Shown here in pieces: positions 25,691 to 33,852 of a stretch of DNA of 64,000 nt. How positions within the stretch are numbered: the first letter of the stretch is position 1; each line of letters opens with the position of its first letter. A program made the position numbers and the translations under genes. This stretch comes from Oceaniglobus trochenteri (GTDB taxonomy: Bacteria; Pseudomonadota; Alphaproteobacteria; Rhodobacterales; Rhodobacteraceae), in the NCBI RefSeq assembly GCF_020529025.1, contig NZ_JACNMM010000007.1, positions 1 through 64,000 of the forward strand, given 5' to 3'. A model generated the notes under the pieces. The model worked only from the letters and a program-made list of their open reading frames with translations. It was not told where the DNA came from and did not search any database.

Positions 25691-27157
25691 TCAGGCCCAG
25701 TTCATGTAAAGGGTCTGCTTGCGCAGATACCCGTCGAAACCGTATTTTCCGTCCTCGCCCCCCAGCCCCGAGTGGCCCCAGCCGTTGTGAAAGGCCTGAA
25801 ACTGTTCGCCGTTGGCCCGGTTGACGTAGATTTCTCCGAAGTTCAGCCGATAAGGCGTCTGCATCAGGCGGCGGTGATCCTGCGTGAAGACATAGGCCGA
25901 CAGCCCGAAATCGGTGTCGTTGGCCATTTGCAGCGCGGTATCGAAATCGGGCACGCGGACGGCCGGCACCACGGGGCCGAAAACCTCCTGCCCGATGACC
26001 GGAGATGTGTTGTCCCTGAGTTCAAGAACCGTGGGCGCATACCAGTGCCCCCTGGCATAGTCGCCCTCGCGAAGCGGCCCGCCCTCCAGCAGAACCTCGG
26101 CCCCCTCGGCCACCGCGGCGTCGACGATCGCCTTCACCTTCTCCACCTCGGGCCCGCTGACCTTGGGGCCGATGTCGGGGTCGTTCATCGGATCGCCGAT
26201 GCTCAGCGCCGCCGAGGCCGCGACGAATTTCTCCAGGAATTCGTCCGCGATGTCGCGGTGCAGGTACATCCTTTCGTTGCAGGTGCAGATCTGACCGCAA
26301 TTGGTGTAGCGGGCCGTGACCGCCGCGGCGACAGCCCGGTCGATCTCGGCGTCCTCCATCACGATGAAGGGGGCCTTGCCGCCCAGTTCCAGCCGCAGCA
26401 CCTTCATACCGTCGGCCGCCGCGCGAAAGATGTCGCGCCCGGCCCGGTTGCTTCCGGTCATGGTGATCAGGCCGGTATCCGGATGTTCGACCAGCGCCTG
26501 GCCCACGACGGCGCCCCGCCCCGTCACCACGTTGACGACCCCGGCGGGAATGCCGGCCTGTTCGGCAAGGGCTGCGATGAAAAGCCCCGAGAAAGGCGTG
26601 ATCTCGTGGGCCAGCAGGACAAAGGTGTTGCCCGCCACCAGGGCCGGACCGATCTTGCGCGCCGCAAGCGCCGCCGGATAGTTCCAGGCGGTCAGGCCGA
26701 CGACCACGCCATGGGGGTGACGGCGGATATGGATCTCCTCGTCCGGGTTGTCCGAGGCGATGATGTCACCCTCGATCCTGCGGGCATTCTCGGCGGCGTA
26801 TTCCAGGAAACCCACGACGGCCCCCACCTCGCCGCGGGCCTGGCCGATCGGCTTGCCCTGCTCGCGCGTGATGAGCCTTGCCAGATCCTCGGCACGGTCA
26901 CCGATCAGCCCGGCCAGCCTGCGCACGGCGCGGCCCCGTTCGATGGCGGGGCGCGCGGCCCAGGCGGGCTGCGCCGCGCGGGCGGCGGCCACGGCACGCG
27001 CCGCATCATCGCGGGTGCCATCGGGAATCGTGCCGATCACCCCCTGGTCTGCCGGATTCTCGACCTCGATCCGCGCCCCCCGGGCCGGCGCGACCCACTG
27101 ACCGCCAATCAGCATCTGCGCTTCGAGGGCTTTGGAGAGAGCGAAATCCATCTTCAT
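25691..27157 (-). CDS. aldA: Aldehyde dehydrogenase, lactaldehyde/glycolaldehyde (AldA) type
   Basis: A 488-residue NAD-dependent aldehyde dehydrogenase. The catalytic glutamate region is LELGGKAPFIVMED and the nucleophile lies in NCGQICTCNERMYLH. The GQxC-x-C-xER pattern is characteristic of AldA, which oxidises L-lactaldehyde or glycolaldehyde to lactate or glycolate. Lactaldehyde arises from fucose/rhamnose-type catabolism, which suits the rest of the window (inference). It is the first gene of the operon, directly behind a perfect FCD-type GntR dyad at 27161-27175, so it is probably repressed by the GntR encoded at 28945. Confidence 0.88.
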   Translation of the reverse strand: MKMDFALSKALEAQMLIGGQWVAPARGARIEVENPADQGVIGTIPDGTRDDAARAVAAARAAQPAWAARPAIERGRAVRRLAGLIGDRAEDLARLITREQGKPIGQARGEVGAVVGFLEYAAENARRIEGDIIASDNPDEEIHIRRHPHGVVVGLTAWNYPAALAARKIGPALVAGNTFVLLAHEITPFSGLFIAALAEQAGIPAGVVNVVTGRGAVVGQALVEHPDTGLITMTGSNRAGRDIFRAAADGMKVLRLELGGKAPFIVMEDAEIDRAVAAAVTARYTNCGQICTCNERMYLHRDIADEFLEKFVAASAALSIGDPMNDPDIGPKVSGPEVEKVKAIVDAAVAEGAEVLLEGGPLREGDYARGHWYAPTVLELRDNTSPVIGQEVFGPVVPAVRVPDFDTALQMANDTDFGLSAYVFTQDHRRLMQTPYRLNFGEIYVNRANGEQFQAFHNGWGHSGLGGEDGKYGFDGYLRKQTLYMNWA

Positions 27158-27160
27158 TCC

Positions 27161-27175
27161 TTTGGTACGACCAAA
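27161..27175. promoter_or_regulatory. FCD-type GntR operator, aldA side
   Basis: TTTGGTACGACCAAA is a perfect dyad with a 3-base centre and contains TGGTACGACCA, an exact match to the TNGT-N3-ACNA pattern of FadR-type GntR operators. It lies 4 bases upstream of the aldA start, overlapping its leader. The likely ligand protein is the GntR encoded at 28945-29661. Confidence 0.7.
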
Positions 27176-27267
27176 CTATGGGGAACATTCACGCAAATCT
27201 GCCCCGCGTCAACAGATTTTTCCGATATTGCCATTTTTCAGGATATATGCCCAGAATAGCCCGTGCA

Positions 27268-27282
27268 TTTGGTACGTCTAAA
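27268..27282. promoter_or_regulatory. Second GntR operator, GMC side
   Basis: TTTGGTACGTCTAAA repeats the first half of the dyad at 27161 exactly and its second half with two mismatches. It lies immediately before the ribosome site of the divergent GMC oxidoreductase gene. Two such sites 107 bases apart in a divergent promoter suggest coordinated control of both operons. Confidence 0.6.
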
Positions 27283-27296
27283 TGGGGAGAGTCCGG

Positions 27297-28913
27297 GTGG
27301 AAGAGTTTGACCATATCGTCATCGGTGGCGGCGCCGCGGGGTGCGTTGCGGCAGGACGACTCGCCTCGGAGGGGGGCGCGAAGGTGCTGCTGCTGGAGGC
27401 CGGATATTCCAACCGCCACCCGCTTCTGGACATGCCGCCGGGCATCTTCAAGATGATCAACGGCACCCGGTTCATGCGCTATCACAAGACGGTGCCGCAG
27501 GCGCATCTGGACGGGCGGGTGCACGACATTCCGCAGGGGCACGTCCTTGGGGGCGGGTCTTCGGTCAACGCCCAGGTCTACATGCGCGGCCGCCCGTCCG
27601 ATTACGACGCCTGGCAGCGGCTTCTGCACGGATCGAACGATCCGGTGGATTGGGGGTGGGATGCGGTTCTGCCGCATTTTCGCCGGATGGAGGGCAACAA
27701 CCGCCTGCAGGACGAACGCCATGGCGCGGACGGCCCTCTTCTGGTGTCGGACCCCGGACATATCGACGGCCTGTCACGCCTTTTCGTTCAGGCGGTTCAG
27801 GGGCTGGGCCTGCCTTTTACCCATGATTTCAACGGGGCGCGGCAGAACGGCGTCGGCTTCTACCAGTTCATGAACCGCAACGGGCGGCGCTCATCCGCGG
27901 CCTATGCCTATGTCACCCCGCAAGAGAACAACCCCAACCTGACCGTCCGGCTCCGCTCGGAGGTGTCGCGCATCGACATCGAGAACGGGCGCGCGGTCGG
28001 TGTCACCTATCGCGACGGGTCTGGCGAACACCAGGTGCGCTGCGGCGGCGAGGTGATCCTTTCGGCCGGGTCGCTTGTCACGCCCAAGGTGCTCATGCTG
28101 TCGGGCATCGGGCCGGCGGCCCACCTGGCCGATCACGGGATCGATTGCATTGCCGATCTGCCCGGCGTCGGCCAGAACCTTGTCGATCATCCCGAGGTGC
28201 CGATCACCGCGCGGGTCAACGGGCCCTACGGGTATTACAAGCAGGGCGAAGGCTGGCGCATGGTGCGCAACGGGTTGCAGTTCAAGCTGTTCGGCTCGGG
28301 GCCCGTCACATCGGCAGGGGTCGAGGCGGGCGCCTTCGTCAACCCCGACAACCCCGAGGGCGAGCCGACGATCCAGGCCTTTTGCGTGCCCATCGTCTAT
28401 GTCGACCGCGACACCCGTGACCTGGTCGAGGAAGGTCACGGCCTGACGGTCACCACCGTCGTCGTCAAGCCCCGGTCGCGCGGCGAGGTGCGGCTTGCCT
28501 CGGCCGACCCGGCAGCGATGCCGCTGGTTTCGCCCAACCTGCTGAAGGATCCGGCCGACATGGAAGCGATGATCGCGGGGCAACGGTATTTCCTGCGGGC
28601 CTTCGAACAATCACCCCTGGCCGGGCGGATAGACCAGGTGATGCTGCCGGCACAGGGCCAGCGCGACACCGAAGGCCTCAGGGCGCATTGCCGCCGCTTC
28701 GTGAAGACCAACTATCACCCCGCCGGGACCGCCCGCATGGGGCGCGACGGCGATTCGATGGCCGTTCTCGATCCGCGGATGCGGGTGCGCGGGATCGAAG
28801 GGTTGCGCGTCTGCGACCTGTCGGCGATGCCTGACATCAATGCCGGAAACACACAGGCCCCCGCGATGATGCTCGGGGACAGGTGCGCCGACCTCGTGAT
28901 GGATGTATCGTGA
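27297..28913 (+). CDS. GMC-family FAD-dependent oxidoreductase (choline dehydrogenase-like)
   Basis: A 538-residue glucose-methanol-choline oxidoreductase. FAD-binding IVIGGGAAGCVAAGRLA is at the N-terminus, the family signature GHVLGGGSSVNAQVYMRG is near residue 80, and the C-terminal active-site residues are His in NYHPAGTARMG and Asn in AGNTQAPAMM. GTG 27297 is preferred because GGGGAGAG ends 5 bases before it. ATG 27282 lies in the operator and would include that ribosome site. Such enzymes oxidise an alcohol to an aldehyde. With AldA across the divergent promoter an alcohol-aldehyde-acid route is plausible. It is followed by the GntR gene. Confidence 0.88.
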   Translation: MEEFDHIVIGGGAAGCVAAGRLASEGGAKVLLLEAGYSNRHPLLDMPPGIFKMINGTRFMRYHKTVPQAHLDGRVHDIPQGHVLGGGSSVNAQVYMRGRPSDYDAWQRLLHGSNDPVDWGWDAVLPHFRRMEGNNRLQDERHGADGPLLVSDPGHIDGLSRLFVQAVQGLGLPFTHDFNGARQNGVGFYQFMNRNGRRSSAAYAYVTPQENNPNLTVRLRSEVSRIDIENGRAVGVTYRDGSGEHQVRCGGEVILSAGSLVTPKVLMLSGIGPAAHLADHGIDCIADLPGVGQNLVDHPEVPITARVNGPYGYYKQGEGWRMVRNGLQFKLFGSGPVTSAGVEAGAFVNPDNPEGEPTIQAFCVPIVYVDRDTRDLVEEGHGLTVTTVVVKPRSRGEVRLASADPAAMPLVSPNLLKDPADMEAMIAGQRYFLRAFEQSPLAGRIDQVMLPAQGQRDTEGLRAHCRRFVKTNYHPAGTARMGRDGDSMAVLDPRMRVRGIEGLRVCDLSAMPDINAGNTQAPAMMLGDRCADLVMDVS

Positions 28914-28944
28914 CGCTCAGCCAGAGACGGAGACCGAAACCTTG

Positions 28945-29661
28945 ATGCCAGAGACCAGCGAGAACGGAACGGGCCGCGCCGCCGATTCGGTGGTGCGCCG
29001 GCTGTCCGCGAAAATCCAGGCCGGCGAATATTCCGACGGCACCCCCCTGCCCCCCGAACGCCTTCTGATGGAGGAATTCGGCATCAGCCGCACCGTCGTC
29101 CGCGAGGCGGTGCAGGCCCTGTCAAAGCAGGGTCTTCTGGAAGCCCGCCCGCGCCATCGCCCCATCGTGCGCAAACCCGGCTATGACGCCGCGATCTCGG
29201 CGCTGGAGACGGTGGTCAGCCACCTGTTGAAGAATGCCGGCGGCGTGAAGAACCTGTTCGATACCCGCATCCTTGTCGAATCCGCGCTGGTCCGTCAGGC
29301 GGCGCAGCAGGCCCAACGCGACGATATCGCGGCGCTGAAGGCGGCGCTTGAGGCGAACGAGGCGGCCATCGACGACAGCGATGAATTCTACCGCACCGAC
29401 CGGGCCTTTCACGCGCTGCTGTACGAGATTCCGCGCAACCCGGTGCTTCCCGCCCTGCACAAGGCCTATGTCACTTGGCTTGCGCCGCAATGGTCACGGA
29501 TGCCCCGGCTGCACGAACGCAACAAGGCCAACCATGGGGCGCATGTCCAGATCCTGGACGGCATCCTCATGCGCGATCCGGACGCCGCCGAAGAGGCCCT
29601 GCGCCGGCATCTCGAACAGGCCTGGACCCAGGTTTGCGAGACATTCGGCGAAGACCTCTGA
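28945..29661 (+). CDS. FadR-type (FCD) GntR transcriptional regulator
   Basis: A 238-residue GntR protein with an N-terminal winged helix (PPERLLMEEFGISRTVVREA) and a helical FCD domain from about residue 90 (NLFDTRILVESALVRQ). The start at ATG 28945 (MPETSENGTG) leaves a short leader before the winged helix. An ATG at 28903 overlapping the GMC gene is possible. It is co-transcribed with the GMC gene and probably binds the two dyads in the aldA/GMC promoter. Confidence 0.88.
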   Translation: MPETSENGTGRAADSVVRRLSAKIQAGEYSDGTPLPPERLLMEEFGISRTVVREAVQALSKQGLLEARPRHRPIVRKPGYDAAISALETVVSHLLKNAGGVKNLFDTRILVESALVRQAAQQAQRDDIAALKAALEANEAAIDDSDEFYRTDRAFHALLYEIPRNPVLPALHKAYVTWLAPQWSRMPRLHERNKANHGAHVQILDGILMRDPDAAEEALRRHLEQAWTQVCETFGEDL

Positions 29662-29675
29662 GGCAGGCCGGTCCG

Positions 29676-31130
29676 TTACTGCATGGCCTCGGCCCCCTGG
29701 GGCGCCACGATCAGCCGCCGCGCGTTCCGGGTCTGCACCGCGCTTTCAAGGTGGAAATCCAGCATGGCATTCAACAGGCCCTGCTTGATCTCCCCCGCCC
29801 CGGGATCGTTCCAGAGGTTCCGCCGTTCGCCCGGGTCGGCGACCAGGTCGAAAAGCTGCCCCTCGTCCGATCCGCGAAACCGCACCAGCTTGTGCGTTCT
29901 GGAACGCACCATGGTCAGATAGCTGGCGCCGGTCATGTTCACATCGCCCGCCTGTTCGCAAAAGACGTGGCTGCGGCCCTCGAAGGGCTTGCCCTCAAGG
30001 GCCGGGTTCAGCGAAACGGCCTCGTACGAGCCATCGGGCGTGACGCCGGCCCATTCAAGGATCGTCGGCCCCAGATCGAAAAGCTGGACCATCTCTTCGA
30101 CATTGCGCCCGCCGTCAAAACGGTTCGGCGCCGAGATGATCATGGGAACACGGGTCACCTCGTCATAGGGCGCCCACTTCTGGCTCAGCCCGTGATCGCC
30201 CAGGTTGTCGCCGTGATCCGAGGTGAAGATGACGATGGTGTTGTCCATGTTGCCGCGTTTTTTCAGGCGGTCCAGGATATGGCCGACCTGGGTGTCGATC
30301 ATCTCGCAGTTGGCATAGTAATAGGCGCGCATCCGCTTCAGTTCGTCTGTCGTGGGCTTCAGCTTCCAGGCCACGCTGTCATGATCGACCTCGACATCAT
30401 GACTGCGCTTCTCGATCCATGGCGCGGCCAGGTTTTCTAGGTCTTCGTCCGTGACATCGGGCAGCGGCACATCGCGCGCCATGTATTTCTCGGCCATCTC
30501 GGGGGTCGGGTCATAGGGCGGATGGGGCCCGGGAAAACCGACGACAAGGAACAGCGGCTTTTCGACCGGCTTGGTTTCCAGCCACCAGCATGTGGTTTCG
30601 CCGATGAAGTTGTCCGATTGCAGCGCGGGCGCAAGATCCCAGGTGAAGGCGCCCAGCCGGTCCTTGTAATCGGGCCGCTTGCGGTATTCCTCGCGCTGCT
30701 GCTTCTTCAGGCCGTGGGTGGCCAGCGCCTTGTCCCATTCATCGAAGAACCAGCGCCCTTCAAGAAACCGGTCCTTGTTCTCGACCACGAACCTTTCGTG
30801 GAACCCGGCCTTGGCGTCATAGGGAATCGTGTGCATCTTGCCGATGTTGACACAGTGATACCCCGCATCGGCCAGGTCCGACACCCAGGTGCGGCTCCAG
30901 GGCTGGCCGTTGGCCAGAACGCCGTTGGTATGCGGGTAATAACCGGTGAACAGGCTGGCGCGGCAGGGCACGCAGGACGGCGCGGTCACATGGCATTGTT
31001 CAAAGTTGACACCGGTTTCCACCAGCCGGTCGATGTTGGGCGTATCCATGTGCGACGCACCCAGGGCGCGGATCGTGTCATAGCGCTGTTGATCGGTGAT
31101 GATGAAGACGATGTCGGGAGCATTGGACAT
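29676..31130 (-). CDS. Type I sulfatase (formylglycine), cytoplasmic
   Basis: A 484-residue sulfatase. Cys53 in SCVPCRASLF gives the CxPxR modification motif. Metal residues appear in IVFIITDQQRYD and FTSDHGDNLGDHGLSQKW. I start at ATG 31130, MSNAPDIVFI, with a good AGGACCT-like site upstream. The open frame runs back through the GntR gene but that part is out of register with any real protein. No signal peptide is present, so it is cytoplasmic. It belongs to an operon with a TTT importer and an FCD regulator, which implies an imported sulfated carboxylate (inference). A phosphonate or phosphate monoesterase activity is the main alternative. Confidence 0.87.
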   Translation of the reverse strand: MSNAPDIVFIITDQQRYDTIRALGASHMDTPNIDRLVETGVNFEQCHVTAPSCVPCRASLFTGYYPHTNGVLANGQPWSRTWVSDLADAGYHCVNIGKMHTIPYDAKAGFHERFVVENKDRFLEGRWFFDEWDKALATHGLKKQQREEYRKRPDYKDRLGAFTWDLAPALQSDNFIGETTCWWLETKPVEKPLFLVVGFPGPHPPYDPTPEMAEKYMARDVPLPDVTDEDLENLAAPWIEKRSHDVEVDHDSVAWKLKPTTDELKRMRAYYYANCEMIDTQVGHILDRLKKRGNMDNTIVIFTSDHGDNLGDHGLSQKWAPYDEVTRVPMIISAPNRFDGGRNVEEMVQLFDLGPTILEWAGVTPDGSYEAVSLNPALEGKPFEGRSHVFCEQAGDVNMTGASYLTMVRSRTHKLVRFRGSDEGQLFDLVADPGERRNLWNDPGAGEIKQGLLNAMLDFHLESAVQTRNARRLIVAPQGAEAMQ

Positions 31131-31140
31131 TGCAGGTCCT

Positions 31141-31839
31141 TCAGAGTTTGAGTTCGTAGAAGCGGTTGGCCAGGACATCCAGGTGCGATTGCATGGCGGT
31201 GCGGGCCGCATCGGGCGACCGACGTTCGAAGGCCCGCAGGATGACCCTGTGATCCTCGACCGACTGGCGGCGGTTGCCGGGATGGCGGGTCTGATCGTAC
31301 CAGAAGGCCCACATCTTGCTTTCGCGCATGCGCCAAAGCTGTGACACGAAGCCTGAAAGCACGTCGTTGCCCGCGGCCTCGGCGACGCGCTGATGAAAGA
31401 GGGCGTCGGCGGCATCGAAGCGGGCGATATTGTCGATGTTCGCGGCCATCCTTTCGTTCGCCTCGTGCATGGCTTCCAGCTGGGCGGGGGTGGCGCTGCT
31501 GGCGGCAAGCGCGGCGGTTTCCGCCTCGACCAGGCGGCGGGCGGCCAGAACCTCGGAGGGCGCGGCCGAATCCGGTTCGGCAAGGTCCCCGCGCGCCCGC
31601 GCCGAGGCATCCAGAACATAGACCCCCGCGCCGACCTTGATTTCGATGAACCGCATGATTTCCAGCGCCAGCAGGGCCTCGCGCACGGTGGTGCGGCTGA
31701 CATCAAGGGTCTGGGCAAGCTCGCGCTCGGGTGGCAGGCGTTCGCCTGAGGCATAGCGGCCATTCTGGATTTCGCCGGCCAGTTGGCGGGCGATCTGAAG
31801 ATAGCGGCGGCTGCCCGTGGGCAGGTCCAGCAGGCTCAT
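31141..31839 (-). CDS. FadR-type (FCD) GntR transcriptional regulator
   Basis: A 232-residue GntR regulator. The winged helix contains PPERELAQTLDVSRTTVREA and LLALEIMRFIEIKVGAG, and the FCD domain starts near LAARRLVEAETAAL. Its ATG overlaps the tctA-like stop by 4 bases, so it is coupled to the TTT genes upstream, and the sulfatase gene follows. It probably controls this operon through dyads upstream of the TctC-like gene. Confidence 0.9.
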   Translation of the reverse strand: MSLLDLPTGSRRYLQIARQLAGEIQNGRYASGERLPPERELAQTLDVSRTTVREALLALEIMRFIEIKVGAGVYVLDASARARGDLAEPDSAAPSEVLAARRLVEAETAALAASSATPAQLEAMHEANERMAANIDNIARFDAADALFHQRVAEAAGNDVLSGFVSQLWRMRESKMWAFWYDQTRHPGNRRQSVEDHRVILRAFERRSPDAARTAMQSHLDVLANRFYELKL

Positions 31840-33323
31840 GACGATTCCCCCTTCGCGGCGTTTTCACCCTTTCTCATCCGGGCGAAGACATAGGGCCAGG
31901 CGACGGTCAGGATGGCCAGCGCCAGGAACAGCAGCGCATAGGGCCGCGAGAGGATTTCGGTGACATCGCCATCCGACATCATCAGCGAGGCGCGCAGCTG
32001 TTCCTCGGCGATGGGGCTGAGCACGAAGCCGATCACGAAGGGGCCAAGGGGCACGCGGCAGAACTCCAACCCCAGGCCGATGACGCCAAAGGCCACCATG
32101 ACCCAGACATCGGCAAAGCTGGAATTCACGGCGTAGGAGCCGGTGACGCAGAACACCAGGATCACCGCCATCAGCCCCGAACGCGGAAGGCGCACGATCT
32201 GGGCGATATAGCGCACCGTGCCCCACATCAGCATCAGCATCAGCACATTGGCCACAAGATAGGCCGCGATGATGCCATAGGCGATCTCGGGGGCATTCTG
32301 AAACAGCAACGGGCCGGGTTGCAGGTTGTGGATGGTCAGCGCCCCGATCAGGATCGCCTCGGTGACGCTTCCGGGGATGCCCATGGTGATCAGCGGGATC
32401 AGCGCACCGCCGATCGAGGCGTTGTTGGCGCTTTCCGCCGCGATGACCCCGGGTTCATGCCCCGTACCGAACTTCTCGGGCTCGGGTGAAAGCTGCTTTT
32501 CCGTGGAATAGGACATGAGCGCGGCAATGTTCGCGCCGATGCCCGGCAAAAGCCCGATCCAGGTGCCGATCACCGAACCGCGCAGAAGTTTCCCGGCATA
32601 GCGCACATCGCTGCGATAGATCGGCAGGCGTTTCTTGGGAATCGCCATTGTCGTGCTGCTTTGCGGGGTGGCGGCATCGCGCAGGATCTGGCTGATCGCG
32701 AAGGCCCCGATCAACACAGGCAAAAGCCCGAACCCCGACAACATGGTGCTGGACCCGAAGGTCAGGCGGGCCTGGCCAATGGAACTGTCGATCCCGGGCA
32801 GGGCAAAGGCCATGCCCAGCGTCGCCGCCAGAAGCCCCTTTGTCAGCGACCCCTGCGACAGGACGGCCAGCATCACCAGCGCCATCAGCACCAGCGTGAA
32901 GTATTCCCAGGGCCCGAACTGCAGCGCAAAGCGCGCCAGCGCAGGGGACATGCCCGCCAGGAACCCCCAGGAGATGATGCCACCCACAACCGAGGCCATG
33001 ATCCCCAGCGCAAGGGCGCGTTCGGCCTTGCCCTGCATCGCCATGGGATAGCCGTCGAAGGTGGTCACGATGGAGGCGGGCGTGCCGGGCATCCTCAGAA
33101 GGATCGCGGTGATCAGCCCGCCCGAAATGCCGCCGACATATTCGCCGATCAGCAGCGTCACCGCGCTGACCGGGTCCATGTGGAAGGTCAGCGGCAGCGT
33201 CAGCGCGATCAGCATCGAGGCGGTCAGCCCCGGAATCGCGCCCACGACGATGCCAAGGGCGGTTCCGATGAAAAGGAACAGCAGGTTCTGCCATTCGAAA
33301 AGAAGGAAGAAGGCGTCGACCAT
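31836..33323 (-). CDS. TctA-family large membrane subunit of second TTT transporter
   Basis: A 495-residue polytopic protein. It contains GAIPGLTASMLIALTLPLTF (TctA signature region) near the N-terminus, IGLLPGIGANIAALMSYSTE in the second repeat and LITMGIPGSVTEAILIGALT. The length is normal. It lies between the TctB-like and GntR genes. It mediates ion-driven uptake of a carboxylate delivered by the TctC-like protein upstream in the operon. Confidence 0.94.
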   Translation of the reverse strand: MVDAFFLLFEWQNLLFLFIGTALGIVVGAIPGLTASMLIALTLPLTFHMDPVSAVTLLIGEYVGGISGGLITAILLRMPGTPASIVTTFDGYPMAMQGKAERALALGIMASVVGGIISWGFLAGMSPALARFALQFGPWEYFTLVLMALVMLAVLSQGSLTKGLLAATLGMAFALPGIDSSIGQARLTFGSSTMLSGFGLLPVLIGAFAISQILRDAATPQSSTTMAIPKKRLPIYRSDVRYAGKLLRGSVIGTWIGLLPGIGANIAALMSYSTEKQLSPEPEKFGTGHEPGVIAAESANNASIGGALIPLITMGIPGSVTEAILIGALTIHNLQPGPLLFQNAPEIAYGIIAAYLVANVLMLMLMWGTVRYIAQIVRLPRSGLMAVILVFCVTGSYAVNSSFADVWVMVAFGVIGLGLEFCRVPLGPFVIGFVLSPIAEEQLRASLMMSDGDVTEILSRPYALLFLALAILTVAWPYVFARMRKGENAAKGESS

Positions 33324-33326
33324 CGG

Positions 33327-33803
33327 TTATCCGATCGTGATGAAAAGAAAACGGCTGAGGATCGTCGAGATCGCCAGCGAAAGGACAAGCCCCAGTCCGG
33401 CAAAGACCAGAAGGTTGCGCCAGTTTCTTGCGCCGATGCTTAGCCCCACCACCACCACGAAAACCGTGGTGGCCGCAACGAAGGGAACCCGCAGCACGTC
33501 CAGCGCCAGAACATAGAGGATCAGCGCCAGCAGCACCGCGAACCCCTTGCGCGGGTCGGCGCCGTTTACCTCGGCCTTGGGCGCAACCCAGCCGCGGTGC
33601 AACCGCAGCCCGGCGCGCAGGGCAAGGATCGCCGCGAACAAGAGAAGCAGGGCGCCCAGAATGCGCGGCAATGCGGCGGAACCCAGGGGTTCAAAGCGCG
33701 GCGGCGGCAGGTCAGCGGCCCCGATGAACAGGATCACCGCCCCACCCGCCACCAGAAGCGAAAGGACCAGATCGGCGATCGAGCGGCGCGTGGCTTCTGT
33801 CAT
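33327..33803 (-). CDS. TctB-family small membrane subunit of second TTT transporter
   Basis: A 158-residue membrane protein with about four hydrophobic segments, including LVLSLLVAGGAVILFIGAAD at the start and LVFAGLGLVLSLAISTILSR near the end. The region PRFEPLGSAALPRILGALLL parallels the PLGPETWPRLLG motif of the other TctB in this window. It stands in standard C-B-A order. Confidence 0.88.
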   Translation of the reverse strand: MTEATRRSIADLVLSLLVAGGAVILFIGAADLPPPRFEPLGSAALPRILGALLLLFAAILALRAGLRLHRGWVAPKAEVNGADPRKGFAVLLALILYVLALDVLRVPFVAATTVFVVVVGLSIGARNWRNLLVFAGLGLVLSLAISTILSRFLFITIG

Positions 33804-33819
33804 TCATCGTCCTCCGGCA

Positions 33820-33841
33820 GGCGGGCCGCAATCGGCCCGCC
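33820..33841 (-). terminator. Intercistronic hairpin after second TctC gene
   Basis: GGCGGGCCG and CGGCCCGCC form a perfect 9-bp stem with a CAAT loop between the TctC-like stop and the TctB-like start. No T-tract follows. It has the same position as the hairpin in the first TTT operon. Confidence 0.5.
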
Positions 33842-33852
33842 GCTTGGTCAGC

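Noticed and set aside
29676-31763. Apparent 695-residue fusion of a regulator and a sulfatase
   Set aside because: The first 211 codons lie out of frame with the real GntR protein at 31141-31839. The sulfatase begins at 31130.
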